A stretch of 64,000 bases of DNA from Exophiala sp. HKRS030 (lineage: Eukaryota; Ascomycota; Eurotiomycetes; Chaetothyriales; Herpotrichiellaceae), in NCBI GenBank assembly GCA_023897205.1, contig JAHWDD010000007.1:4650001-4714000 (forward strand), written 5' to 3'. The notes under the pieces were generated by a model. The model saw nothing but the letters and a program-made list of their open reading frames with translations, was not told the DNA's origin and made no database searches. Below, one piece after another: positions 34,111 to 45,295 of the stretch. Each line of letters starts with the position of its first letter. The stretch's first letter is position 1. A program made the translations under genes and the position numbers.

Positions 34111-37100
34111 ATGGATGACTCCGCTGTCGATGTCCTCGCAATGGATGACCCCGAAGTCATTCGAGACGAGCTGGCCCTTTATGAGGGTGTGCTGGCCAGT
34201 CTTCGCGATGATCTTTCCACAGCCGGTCATGATACCGAGACAGAGGATGCCCTGCGTGACACCCGATCTAGGTTGAAAGCCCTGCGCAAACAGTTACGCA
34301 GGCTAACCTCGACTTCCCAAGCCTCTGATTCCCACGATTTACCCATCAGGGAGCATCAAAACCACAATCTTGTACCTTTGATCAACACCCCTGGCAGCAG
34401 CGTTTCCCAAACACCTGTTTCTACATCCTCGGATCTATCTGAAGACCTCATGCCTCGTCATCTTCCCGATGTCGCCGGTAAAAAACGACAAAGACCTGAC
34501 CTCTTTCATGAGAGTCGTCGCCACTCCAAATCTCGTCGAACCTCACCCTCCCTAGTTCTTTCCCCTCTCCGGCTTCCTCTACAGCAAGTCTCGACAGCTT
34601 AGATTTTGAAGACCCCTTTCTCACCTCACTATTTGGCAACAACACAGAATCTACGGCTCGAGAGCGTCGGGCACTTGCAGAGATACAAGATCGAAAGCAG
34701 CAGGAACAGCGGGATGCTCATCTGGCTCTCAAGTTGTCCCAGGATTGGAATTCTAGCACTCCTCAGCACCCTGTGCCCAAGCTGGAATATTCCCAGTCTT
34801 TCTTCAAACCTGATGGAACCATCAATCGCATTCCCCGAAATCCGGCTATTGGGACGGCATGGACTCAACCCACTTCCTCCAGCACCAAGTTACATCCGGA
34901 ACGAAGTTTTGCCAAATATGCCTCCACTTCCACCATTCCTACAGTGACTGGCCAGGACACTTCACAAAGACCACAAAACTCGATCAAGCCTGAGCCAGCG
35001 AGAAATGACTGCACCTGGACACGATCTACAATTAAGTCAGACCCACTCGCCGGTGAACGTTCTGGGAATATGCCCGTCTCCTCTACGTCCAGGCCCATGA
35101 TCGCGTCGAACTCGCAGGGCGGCGCCTTCACTCTCGCGTCATCTGCAAACAGTAGTAGCTCGTCTTTGGAAGAGATCCCTGCTACCAAGTTTGTTCCTAG
35201 AGGGCACCCACCGACAGGTTTGGAATCTCGCATTTTACCCCCTCCCAGCTTGGGGAACGCCATATCAAGTACCCAACCATTTGCCCCTAGCATACCCTTT
35301 TCAGGAATGCCAGGCGCTTTTCCTGGCTCGCCTCTATATACGAGCAGCCCAGGATCGTCGGTTTATCTCAATTCGACCTCTTATAATGCTCCAAACTCTG
35401 CTCTCAGTAGATCAACTCACAACCTCTCTTTACCCACTTCTTCTCAGCGGCTTGATAGTTCAGGGTATAGCATTTCATCGAGAATTTACCCGCAAAGCTT
35501 TCCAAGCCTCGTTGATGATGATCCATCCGAAGAAGTCAAAGAACTTCTCAAGAATATTCGTCCTGATGAAGAGTTGGAAGCAGCAGATATCATCCAACCT
35601 CCTCCTGGTCTTGCAGCACAACTGATGCCCCACCAACTCAAGGGTTTAGCATGGATGAGGAAGATGGAAGAGAGTAGCAATAAAGGCGGCATCTTGGCTG
35701 ATGACATGGGCCTCGGCAAAACAGTGCAGAGCATCGCTTTGATCCTGGATCGTCCTCCTCCGGCCACTCGTCCACGCCCGACTTTGATTGTCGCTCCTGT
35801 AGCTTTGTTGCAGCAATGGCAAAGAGAAATTGAGAAGATGGTCAACCCTCGCCATCGCCTGAACACGTTGATTTACCATGGGTCAACAAAAAATGTTGCG
35901 TGGGCTGCGTTGAAGTCGTACGATGTTGTCTTTACGACTTACGGTCTACTTGCCTCCGAATTGAAGCGTCATATTGCGTGGGAAGAGAAACTCAAGCTGG
36001 TTCCAGGTGCAACTCCTACAGCTTCAGAGCAATGCTCTATCCTCGGCGAAAAATCATCATTTCATCGCATTATTCTAGACGAGGCCCAGAACATCAAAAA
36101 CAAAAACGCGAAAGCTGCTTTGGCGGCCTTCAGAATCAATGCAGACTATCGCTGGGCACTGACAGGAACGCCGATGATGAATGGACCAGAAGAGATCTAC
36201 AGTCTGGTCAAGTTTTGCCGAATCAAACCTTACAGTGATTGGAACAAGTTTCACCGTGATATCGGCAGTTCGCTCAAACCACGGAAGAGGCAGACAGTTC
36301 ATGAAGTACAGAGAGCCAATGCCATGGAACGTCTTCAAGCTCTTCTCCGCGCAATCTTGCTTCGACGTACGAAACAGTCCGAGATTGATGGCAAACCTAT
36401 TTTGCAACTCCCCCAAAGCACACTGTTGAGGATCGTGTTGCCTTTGACGAAGATGAATTGACCTTTTACAGAGCGCTTGAGAGTAAAGCTCAAATTCAAT
36501 TCAATAAATATCTATCTTCGAGTCGGGGTGGCGGCATTGGGCAGAATTATTCCAATGCACTGGTCTTGCTCTTGCGTCTCCGTCAAGCATGCTGTCACCC
36601 ACGTCTGGTCGTGGACAGTAAAGATTTCATGATACAATTGGCAGGTAGTCTCAGCCCCAATGACTTGATTACCAACGCTGCAGAACTCGACAAAAGGGTT
36701 GTTGCGCGTCTCAAGGAGATGGACGCCTTCGAATGTCCCATCTGCATGGATGCATCAGAAAACCCCGCGGTGTTTCCCTGCGGCCATACACTGTGCAACG
36801 ATTGTCTTAGTCGGCTGGTCGAGCAGGTTGCGAACACCGAAGAAGATGGTCGTCCATCTGCGCCAAAATGTCCTCATTGCCGTGCCATTATTGATTCTCG
36901 AAAGATCACTGATATCGTCAGTTTCTTGCGAGTTCATGATCCATCTCGTGAAGGGCTACCGCCGCTTGACGATGAAGATGAGGATGCAGATGACTCGGAT
37001 ACGGACTCTGATGTGGATGATTCTGATGATGGAAGTGACCTGAAAAGCTTCATTGTTCCTGATGATTTCCTCGACGACGACGAATCTGACGTGGACAAAA

Positions 37101-37861
37101 AGCAGAAAGGTTCAGCTTCAAAACTAAGTGGTACAAACGCCAAGGGCGGCAAGAAGTTTAAGAAACGGAAAGCCTCAAAACCAAGGCTTCCTCAAAAGAG
37201 CCTTGCGGTCTTACGCAAAGAAGGCCTCAAAAGCAAAGCCGCCAAACAAAAGTATCTCAGACGTCTTGAGAAGACTTTTCAACCATCTGCTAAAACCAAT
37301 AAATCCATGGAAATCTTGGAGGAAATCAGGTCTCGTGGCGAGAACGAAAAGACTATCATTTTTTCCAACTTTACATCATTCCTTGATCTCTTGGAAGTTC
37401 CTCTGAACAACAATCCTGACTTCCGAGGTTATGTCCGATATGATGGATCCATGTCAGCCGCCGAACGTAACACAGCCGTCCTTGAATTTACGGATAACCC
37501 AAACTGTCGAGTCATTCTCGTGAGTCTCAAAGCTGGGAACGCAGGCCTGAATCTGACAGTTGCCAATCACGTTATTATGCTCGATCCCTTCTGGAACCCC
37601 TTTGTCGAGTATCAAGCAGCCGATCGATGCTATCGAATAGGCCAAGGCCGAGAAGTGACAGTCCATCGCGTCTTGATCAGTGACGAAGGCTTCGGAGCCA
37701 CCGATCCAGAGAAAGGCGCCACAGTTGAGGACCGTATTCTGGCTCTGCAGGAACGCAAACGTGATTTAGTTGAGACTGCTCTCGATGAACGTGCTGGTCG
37801 AAACGTTGCTAGGCTGGGCGTCAGAGAACTCGGATATCTTTTTGGTCTCAATCGTATGTGA
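34111..37861 (+). CDS. uls1: SNF2 helicase with RING finger (Uls1/Rad5-like), two -1 frame breaks
   Basis: It starts MDDSAVDVLAMDDPEVIRD at 34111. With two single-base corrections it gives about 1250 residues. One correction is at the CCCC run 34562-34565 and the other at the CC/TTT run 36441-36445. Domains: a disordered N-terminus with a short coiled coil (1-350), and the SNF2 ATPase with LADDMGLGKTVQS (about 530) and DEAQNIKN (about 653). A RING finger sits between the helicase lobes (CPICMD...CGHTLC..C...CPHC, about 875-920). An acidic/Lys-rich insert and helicase C (LVSLKAGNAGLNLT, DPFWNPFVEYQAADRCYRIGQ, about 1135-1175) follow. There is no HIRAN domain, so Uls1 (SUMO-targeted ubiquitin ligase/translocase) fits better than Rad5. 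It would act on chromatin during replication stress or turnover of SUMO conjugates. The sequence after both breaks keeps full family identity, which argues against a decayed gene. Confidence 0.88.
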
Positions 37862-38889
37862 GAACCAAAAAGAACAGTTTCGCACTAAAACAACAAACTA
37901 TGACATGAAAGACTGAAGACGAATCAAATTCAACGAATCAAATTCAACGAATCAAATTCAACGGATACCTGAAAGAAGAGCGGCATGTCTAACCCCATTT
38001 CTCGATCTCAACTTAATACTGGACTATGAAGGCATGGACGAAGATTTGCTAAGATTAACTGATACCCCTTTTTATGTTTTTTATGACTGCTCCAGAGTCT
38101 TCCACAACAGCGGAAGGGTGATTGATGGAACTGGAATGTGATCAAGAATGGCAGAAACGATGTATAATATATGCCGTTCGGTGGTATTCTCCTGAGGTGT
38201 ATTTCACCTACTGCACAACAGATAAGTAATTCATATACGCCATTCAAGAGCAACAGGCTTGTCTTTTCTTGTCCCTACAGTGAGTCTGATGTCAACTTGA
38301 CTGTCTTCTATGATGATCTCTATCGTCCCCTGGTTGTCCCTAACAATGAAATTCTTTAATTTACGTGCATTGTTTTGCATTGTTGCGACGACGCGGTAAG
38401 AGACAACCAGTTATCACAAGGCACAAAAACAACAAAGGTCATATTCCTGTCACTTCTGCGTGAATCTTTGTTAGCCTTGGTGAATCTTTGTGACCGGTTG
38501 TCACCAGCTACAACGCGAGTGCCTAACAATTCACCTGGACTATTGCCTGGCAACATAAACCCACCAAAATCTCGAGTCTTCCATTTGTCTTGGTCTTGCT
38601 TTGCTTGCGAGCACATCGTCTCAAACTCACCCATAGACTTAGTCAACGACATCTCACTCACATGCGCAGTGCCCCGTTCATTCATCTCATCAATCAGCAC
38701 GACTCACTTCAAGCGCATCATCGTTCACCTTCATTCTTGACACCATCGCAAATCTGCGTCTATCAATCGCTAGAATCATCATTAACAAAGATCAAACCCA
38801 GTCAAACTCCTTCATTAGCAAACACATCGCAAGGTTCACAGTAGTTTCACCCTCGATCCCATCCGTTTATGTTGCTGACTACTAAATAG
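37862..38889. other. Spacer with 3' minisatellite
   Basis: About 1 kb between the helicase stop and the unknown acidic protein gene. A 14-nt tandem repeat lies at 37921-37962. Open frames at 38171-38359 and 38356-38740 lack features. The right part probably holds a long leader for the next gene. Confidence 0.5.
37921..37962. repeat. 14-nt minisatellite x3
   Basis: GAATCAAATTCAAC is repeated exactly three times about 60 nt after the helicase stop codon, in its presumed 3' UTR. Confidence 0.85.
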
Positions 38890-40568
38890 GTGACTCGCGA
38901 AGCAAGAACAATGCCAAACTCATCAACCGCAACACCGCAGATCGAGCCTGATTTCAAAGGAAGCAAACGTCAGCGCGGTCAGCGTACCAAAAGTGCCCAG
39001 GATCCATCAAAATTACTCACCGTACGCGTATCAGATAGGTACTTGACATGGCCCGCTCCCGGAAACAACATCGCATCTGTTCCATCGATACCGTCGAATG
39101 ACTCAGCCCACCTGAGTAGTACCAAACATGCTGACACCCTGCTTCAGGCCCGAGCAGCTCTTCTTTTCAAACTCGATCAAGCCAACGACCGAGAACCAAC
39201 CTTCCGAGTGCGCCCAAGACGTCCTTACGACGCTATCTTGACGAGAATCAACCCCATGACCGGCTATCTGAAGACAGGCGAAAACCTCAATCGGTCACGC
39301 GTTTCGCGCCGCCAAATCAACGAGGCCAATGCCGATATAATTCAACGACGCACCTCTGGAAATCAAGGTCGGCCGTACCCTCCACAAGAGCCGCATTCCA
39401 GCTTGTCCCTCCATATCAAGGACCCGCAGCCGAAATCGCGTCTGAAATGTCACATGGTTCGTCGCATGGCTCAGGCAAGTCTGCATGCATACGAGTTGTC
39501 CAAGCAATACGGTTGGGATATTATCCAGCACGAACAATATCACACCGAGCAGCAGCAGCGTGCTGCCGTAGAAGCACCGATCCAAGAGTACAAAACCGCT
39601 CCCGAGCCGGGTAGTCCACTTGCACAAGAACTTGCCATGTCGTTGGTGTTTTTGAAGAAATCATTCCCCAACGATTTCCCAGCTGTTACCATCAACCCAA
39701 AAGCCGTAGACTTCGCAATCAATGGTCCTACACGCAGCAACACCGTCGCACGCGCACCAAATACACACTCAAACTCCATCCGCGGCGTGCAGTTCAGACC
39801 TCTATACGGAGGCACAACAGATGAGGCCAACACTGAGATCTCTTCTACGCCATCATCCTCGTCATCGTCATCCCAAGCAAATCCCGAGGCTACAAACCGT
39901 CCTCGACGAATCACTCTACTGAAGACTGCCGCTGGATCAAAGACGGCATCACTGTTCAATCGTTTGGCAGACAAAGTCCACTCTCTGTCGCAGAAACTCA
40001 ACAAGCGCAAACCAACTTTCACCGTCGTCGACCCTTCCACCGAGAGCGAAGATGATGACGATGAAGAAGAAGACTCCGACGATGAATACGCAGAACTCGA
40101 AGACGCATGGAGACAGCATCGACGCAACCAGATCAGTATCGCCAATTGGCTGGACGCCATCATCGCCGACGAGCACGCCAATCTGGCAAGCGCGACTTCG
40201 TCCATTGCTGGAGGGATGTGGATGTGGATGTTGAAGAAACAGGCTCAGCCATATCTCAAGCGGATGAACCAGAATCTCCACCCTCTATGTCCGTTAGCGT
40301 CTCAAAGACCGCCGCTGATGCAGAAAACACAGCATCTGGAGCCCATTGTGCTACGACAGCTGAGACCAAGCTCAAGCCGAACTCGAAATCCCGACAGGTC
40401 TCGATCCGCAACGCCGTGCGCAAAATCAAGGAATTCCTCCTGTTTTCCGTCCTCTGCGCGAGTATATCTGAGGTAGAATCACGGTGTCATACTACAACCA
40501 CTACCACAACCACTACTAACACCGAAACCAAGACTGCCAGCGCCGTCAACGAGAGAAAGGCCTCGTGA
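38890..40568 (+). CDS. Unknown acidic/basic low-complexity protein, one -1 frame break
   Basis: An open frame from 38890 (a second ATG at 38911, MPNSSTATPQIEPD, is equally plausible) runs to 40213-40215. There the reading changes by -1 at a GGG run. One more G gives AGGDVDVDVEETGSA and continues to a stop at 40566-40568, for about 559 residues. Visible parts are a basic N-terminus, and a globular-looking middle with PRRPYDAILTRINPMTGYL and VRRMAQASLHAYELSKQYGWD. A Ser run, an acidic stretch (about 380-400) and a short hydrophobic segment near the end (EFLLFSVLCAS) follow, with a Thr-rich tail. I do not recognise the family. Codon usage looks genic. Transcript data would settle its limits. Confidence 0.6.
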
Positions 40569-42042
40569 ACGGTTGCTCCAAGCTTCTGTCGCATCTCACC
40601 TATCCAGGAGGCAAAATGGCGACCGGTCTTGTTTCATGTCTGTATTCGCTCCAGCCAGGTTGAGGCGGAGAACTGCGGGGCACCTCCAACTTTTCTCCAC
40701 AAAGTCATCGATAGCCCCTTGTTTTCTCAGCCTTTCGCTTCGGTCACGACATCTGCGCCCATCAGTATGGTGTACCCAGACCTCTACATAGACGGCCAAA
40801 GATTTCCAGCATGAAGGAGAAGAAGAACAATCAACATCTACACATCCGAATCATTATCGATTCATACCAACACACATACACACATAGACACACACACCTC
40901 ACCCCCTTCTTCCTCTTCTATCACCTCATCTCTTCCACCTGCCAGATCCTGCCTCACCTGGACTCCAACAACCCAGGCCTGGACCATCGACACCTTCTAC
41001 CACCCAATAGGCAGTCCTGGCTAAAAACAGCCAGCATATCTCCCATGATAGATTCTTGGTCTAGTCCCTCCGAAGCCACAACGAGGGCAGAGGGCCACAT
41101 ACACTCAACTACATACACACATCCACGACCTAATCGAGACACAACGGGGCGTGCCGGAGATTTGATGCGTTCGACATGGAAAGGGCATCTATCGCCGAAA
41201 CAAAAACCCCAAAACACCCCATCGAACAAGGAGCCATCGACGATGGAAAACAGGGCAGAAATAGACGCAGAGGAGAGGTATTCAGCAGCGAACGATTGAG
41301 AGACCCAGTGCAAGGACTGGCCGGGGTGGGGTCAGGGGTCAAGGTGGATAGCCAGCTCCAACCGGGCAGATAATGCGCTCTGGATTGGTCGATGTATTGT
41401 ATTCTCTTGTATCATAAATATGAGGTTTTACGAAGTGACGCATGGCCTGGGCTTGGGATAGAGAGTCCTTTATGGCCCACGGGCGCACGCACGCACGGCT
41501 GAATCGATGGATGGTTGGATGAATGGTTGGATGGATTGATTGATGACACTGAGATGATATTGCGCAGTTGAGATCACTGTTTTTCTGTGCGCATTATTGG
41601 AATACCGGGCGTATGTGATCTTCCGGTTAGTTGGTTAGTTGTAGGGATAGGAAACTCACTTGTACGATCATTCATCGATGAGGAACTTGTGTACCATGCC
41701 GTACAGTACAGTAGTTATGAAACTAAGGTCGGGACAATGGATTCCTGTTCGACATAGGGGTTCTACATTATGTGAATGCATGTAGTACATATGAGGAAGC
41801 AAAGTTTTTGTGTGTCGACTCCTTTTGTCCTTTGTCCTTTGGCCTTTGTCCTTTGTTTGGTGTTGAGGAGTCTAACTAGCTAGAGTCTAGACTGACTGCG
41901 TTATATCAATCAATCATGGGCTTTGGGCTGCGAACACCATGCTTCAGATCGAAAGCAGGTCAGATCGTGATCTAGCTGGCAATTCTAGTTTGTGTAGAGC
42001 ATCATAGTTGGTACAAGTTTTGATTCGGTAGTAGACTACGCA
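40569..42042. other. Intergenic, no convincing gene
   Basis: About 1.5 kb. Frames such as 40811-41299 (+) and 40954-41313 (-) are made of simple CA-rich or charged sequence with no domain. A TTTGTCC(TT) repeat lies at 41823-41856 and GGATGGTTGGATGA-type repeats at 41509-41545. It should include the 3' UTRs of both flanking genes. Confidence 0.5.
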
Positions 42043-44550
42043 CTATGCATCTGCTGTCGACGAGTGGGGGACATCTCCTGCTGAGGACTCCTCCACCTTC
42101 TCGTCACTGGGTGGCGCAATATAAGCAGGAACAGGTAGCTCGTCCTTTTTACCTACAACGAGAACCCTTCCGAGTTCCTCATCGATATCTTTTTTCCTTT
42201 GCTCCCATTGTTGGACCATGGCGAGTTTCTCTTTCAACTCACCAATCTCCTTTTCCAACCCGAGTTTTTCTTGTTCGGTGCCTATTCTGACCATTTCCCA
42301 GTCGTAACCTTCGTCACCCAACCCGAGGATAAGGTTGAATGTGTGGTACTTACGAAGACTTGCACGGGTTGAGATTGTAATGATAGTGATGCCCTTTTCT
42401 TTGCATCTTTCGTACAGAATGCCTTCGACGTCGCTGGATACAGCTGAGGTACCCTCATCGAGGAATGCATAGCGCGGTTCATGGTAGAGAAGTCTTGCAA
42501 TTCCCATTCTTTGTTTTTCGCCTCCAGAGAGGACATCTTTCCATTCCTTCCTGGTATCCCAGCCACCTTCTCGTGCGAGCAAGTGACCGAGTTTTGCATC
42601 CTCAAGAATTCTTTCCAGCTCTTGATCGGTCTTCTGCGCATTGCGCATATCGAGTTCAGTGTGAGGATAAATAACTTGATCACGTAGCGTTCCAATACTC
42701 AGATATGGTCTTTGAGGTAAGAACATGATTCCATCTTGACCTGTTGCACGAGGTCTTGATACTAGGCCACGATATACGGGCCAGAGTCCAGCAACAATCC
42801 GTGCAATTGCAGATTTACCAACACCATTGCTTCCAGAGATCAAGAGATGTTCACCGCTGTGAATGGCGAACGATAAGGACTCAATCAACTCCTCACCGCC
42901 GTATGGCCATAGAGAAGGCGCGACTACAGGAACATCCTCGAGCCTCACACCATCAAAGCCGGCATAAACGGTACCTTGAACATCTGCAAGAGAAAACAGT
43001 TCAAAGCGACCAGGACTTCGGCGCTGATGAGGTGATCCATAAGAACCTGCGTGGACTCGATGAAGAGTCGAAATTAATTGGTAAACTCGTGAGGTATAGC
43101 CTGCCAATTCTGACAAATCTTTGATGCTGTACATCATGCGTCCGCCAGCATCAGCCAAGGACAACATGAGACGTTTATTTGTGATGAAGTCTTTCATGTG
43201 GGACCTTTCCCTAACAGTTTCTGTGATTTCAGCCGCCGCCGAACCTGGTGTCTCCAAGGCTGAAGTGAGTCCAGCCCACGCTGGGAGGTAGACGGGGATT
43301 GAGGTGAGAACATAACCAAAAGCAGACCAAGAATACTTGAGAATGAAATCCTCCAGCATGTTGTATCGAACTTTAACGTTGTAAATGCCTTCCATCCAGC
43401 TTCGAAGTTCTCTATAGGCTCTATTCAGATAGACCTTTTCAACATCCGCGCCACCGTAGAATGCCACTTCTTCGGCGTTAGCTATCAAGCGGGAATGCAA
43501 GCCACGGAAATCGCCTTCCTTTTTGCCTTCGACTGCCTTTAATTTGCCAAAGGGAGGCGATAGTCTGCGGAGAAGAGTTGCAGTAGCAAAATAACCAGAC
43601 AGGAGGCCAGAGAGTGCCAAAGGTCCAAGTGATCGGTATAGCTGATAATTAAAGACGAAGATATCAACAAGAGGTTTGCCCAAGGAGGAATATAATGATG
43701 CGGCGGCGGTACAGAACAAGGTGAGATCTTGTGTAATAAACTGATCGGCACCCTGCCCAACACCACCGTCAAGGTTGTGTAGTTTGTAGTAATTGAGATT
43801 CGAGTTGAGGTAAAGGTCGTGAATATATCGAGTAAGTCTGGTGCGGAAGGCGATAGATATTTTGGCTTGTAGAAATTTGATCATGGCGTTGGTGTAAGAA
43901 GCGAGAGTGCCTACGGACAGCCACCTCAAGATTCCCAAAAGGAATGATTTCCCTTGTCCTGCAACCAAATCTCTAACAAGAGTGCCGTCAAGTCTTGCGA
44001 CTACTAAAGATAAGTATGTCCTGAGAATGAGAAAGACGCCATGGCTCATCAATAACGCGGTTTCTTTGCTTCGAAATCGAGGGATCATGATGTTGAGCAA
44101 ACTGAGAAATTGATGCAGAAAGGCCAAGTTCAACCCAGGTTTTGTTTGAGGAGGTGGTCCATAAGCTGGCGTGGAGGCACCACTCCCAATACGAGTTATT
44201 CGAGGAGGGGTCAGGAATAGACGGCGATGAGCGTCAAACGTGGTCGACCGGGTAGGATGAATTATGACTTTGGATGTGGTGTTTCCCTTTGGGACGTAGA
44301 GGATGCGCTCTCCACCTTTGCCTCGAAGACCACTGTTCTTTCTGACGAGAGTACGTCCTTGGAGTTTATCTCTTGATCTCTCTTGCCACCATTTGTATCC
44401 GCCATAGCTAGTTGAGATTATCGAGAAGAGGAGGGCAGTTGTGGCGGCCAGCTTGAGGGATCGTGGTGTGTGACGAAGTTTTGCTCGAAAGAGATTAAGG
44501 TAATGTTTGTAGAGAACCATTAAAGGGTCCTCTTTTGAGTGAACCGCCAT
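42043..44550 (-). CDS. Peroxisomal ABC half-transporter for fatty acyl-CoA (ABCD/Pxa family)
   Basis: A single open frame encodes 835 residues from MAVHSKEDPLMVLYKHYL. Membrane helices include TALLFSIISTSYGGY (35-50) and the ABCD membrane domain (about 130-480), with the loop motif NAEEVAFYGG near residue 355 (the EAA-like motif of peroxisomal transporters). The nucleotide-binding domain has Walker A SGSNGVGKSAIAR (about 571), signature LSGGEKQRMG (about 673) and Walker B YAFLDEGTSAV (about 694). The family imports long-chain acyl-CoA into peroxisomes as Pxa1-Pxa2 heterodimers. A C-terminal coiled coil (EKEIGELKEKLAMVQQW) is present. The switch region reads TISTRASLRKYH, so the usual H-loop histidine after IS is replaced by threonine. 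The asymmetry of the dimer could tolerate this. Which of the two yeast genes is orthologous cannot be settled here. Confidence 0.92.
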   Translation of the reverse strand: MAVHSKEDPLMVLYKHYLNLFRAKLRHTPRSLKLAATTALLFSIISTSYGGYKWWQERSRDKLQGRTLVRKNSGLRGKGGERILYVPKGNTTSKVIIHPTRSTTFDAHRRLFLTPPRITRIGSGASTPAYGPPPQTKPGLNLAFLHQFLSLLNIMIPRFRSKETALLMSHGVFLILRTYLSLVVARLDGTLVRDLVAGQGKSFLLGILRWLSVGTLASYTNAMIKFLQAKISIAFRTRLTRYIHDLYLNSNLNYYKLHNLDGGVGQGADQFITQDLTLFCTAAASLYSSLGKPLVDIFVFNYQLYRSLGPLALSGLLSGYFATATLLRRLSPPFGKLKAVEGKKEGDFRGLHSRLIANAEEVAFYGGADVEKVYLNRAYRELRSWMEGIYNVKVRYNMLEDFILKYSWSAFGYVLTSIPVYLPAWAGLTSALETPGSAAAEITETVRERSHMKDFITNKRLMLSLADAGGRMMYSIKDLSELAGYTSRVYQLISTLHRVHAGSYGSPHQRRSPGRFELFSLADVQGTVYAGFDGVRLEDVPVVAPSLWPYGGEELIESLSFAIHSGEHLLISGSNGVGKSAIARIVAGLWPVYRGLVSRPRATGQDGIMFLPQRPYLSIGTLRDQVIYPHTELDMRNAQKTDQELERILEDAKLGHLLAREGGWDTRKEWKDVLSGGEKQRMGIARLLYHEPRYAFLDEGTSAVSSDVEGILYERCKEKGITIITISTRASLRKYHTFNLILGLGDEGYDWEMVRIGTEQEKLGLEKEIGELKEKLAMVQQWEQRKKDIDEELGRVLVVGKKDELPVPAYIAPPSDEKVEESSAGDVPHSSTADA

Positions 44551-45295
44551 ATTGACTTGGTAGTCTATGATCCCGTCTGGTAAGGAATAGGACGAGCAGG
44601 ATGACGAGAAGGATGCGTGGTCAAATCAGAGTGTTCCGCTCCATCGAGGAAGTAAATGGTGGTCTTGCGAGATGCGCTGCAGTGAAGAAATATGCCAGTT
44701 CATGGAGTGAATATACGCAAGATGGAGGGAAATGAGATACCAGGTTGTATTAGTTAGGTCGGTAGCACATCACATGTGCACTGACGCAGTTGACGTTGGC
44801 ATCGAAAGGGTTACACACAAATGCTTGGTGGATGAAGGAGATTCGAGTGGAGGCATGAGGCATGTGGACTTCGACCGAGGTTGTTTGAGTGGGCGGAACA
44901 TAGTTTCTCCGCACTCTTCTGTGGATTTCCGAGCCACATAGTGCCACATGTAAAAAGAGCACGGTGCACTAAGGGTGAGTTGGTATCCTAGGAAGAAATG
45001 GATGTGTTGTCATGACCGTTTTCCACTATTGTTCTACTGTTCGGTCTCTATTCCTGACAGGTATTTCATGTCCTTGCCCTAGAACGGTCCCGAATGCAAA
45101 GCCTTTGTATTATCCAGGTCACGCGGTATAACTCGGCGCTCTCTTCTAGCACGTATCCTGAGAGCCAAAGGTATGTGCCACAAATTGAGATGTGTAGCGA
45201 TGCCATAATTTGGGTATGGTAAAGGGATCGATGTCAGTGTCAGACCAGTCATCCTCCTCGAAACTGGTATTCGACGTCAAAGTGTGCCACTTGAT
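44551..45295. other. Spacer: ABC transporter promoter and secreted-protein 3' region
   Basis: About 745 bp. Frames at 44732-44962 on both strands have no features. No gene seen. Confidence 0.55.

Noticed and set aside
19000..40220. Programmed -1 ribosomal frameshifting
   Set aside because: No slippery heptamer with downstream structure is shared, the sites occur in unrelated genes, and SPT20 and the monooxygenase would need three events each.
40811..41373. Plus-strand frames after the orphan gene
   Set aside because: Encoded by CACACA-rich simple sequence; no protein character.
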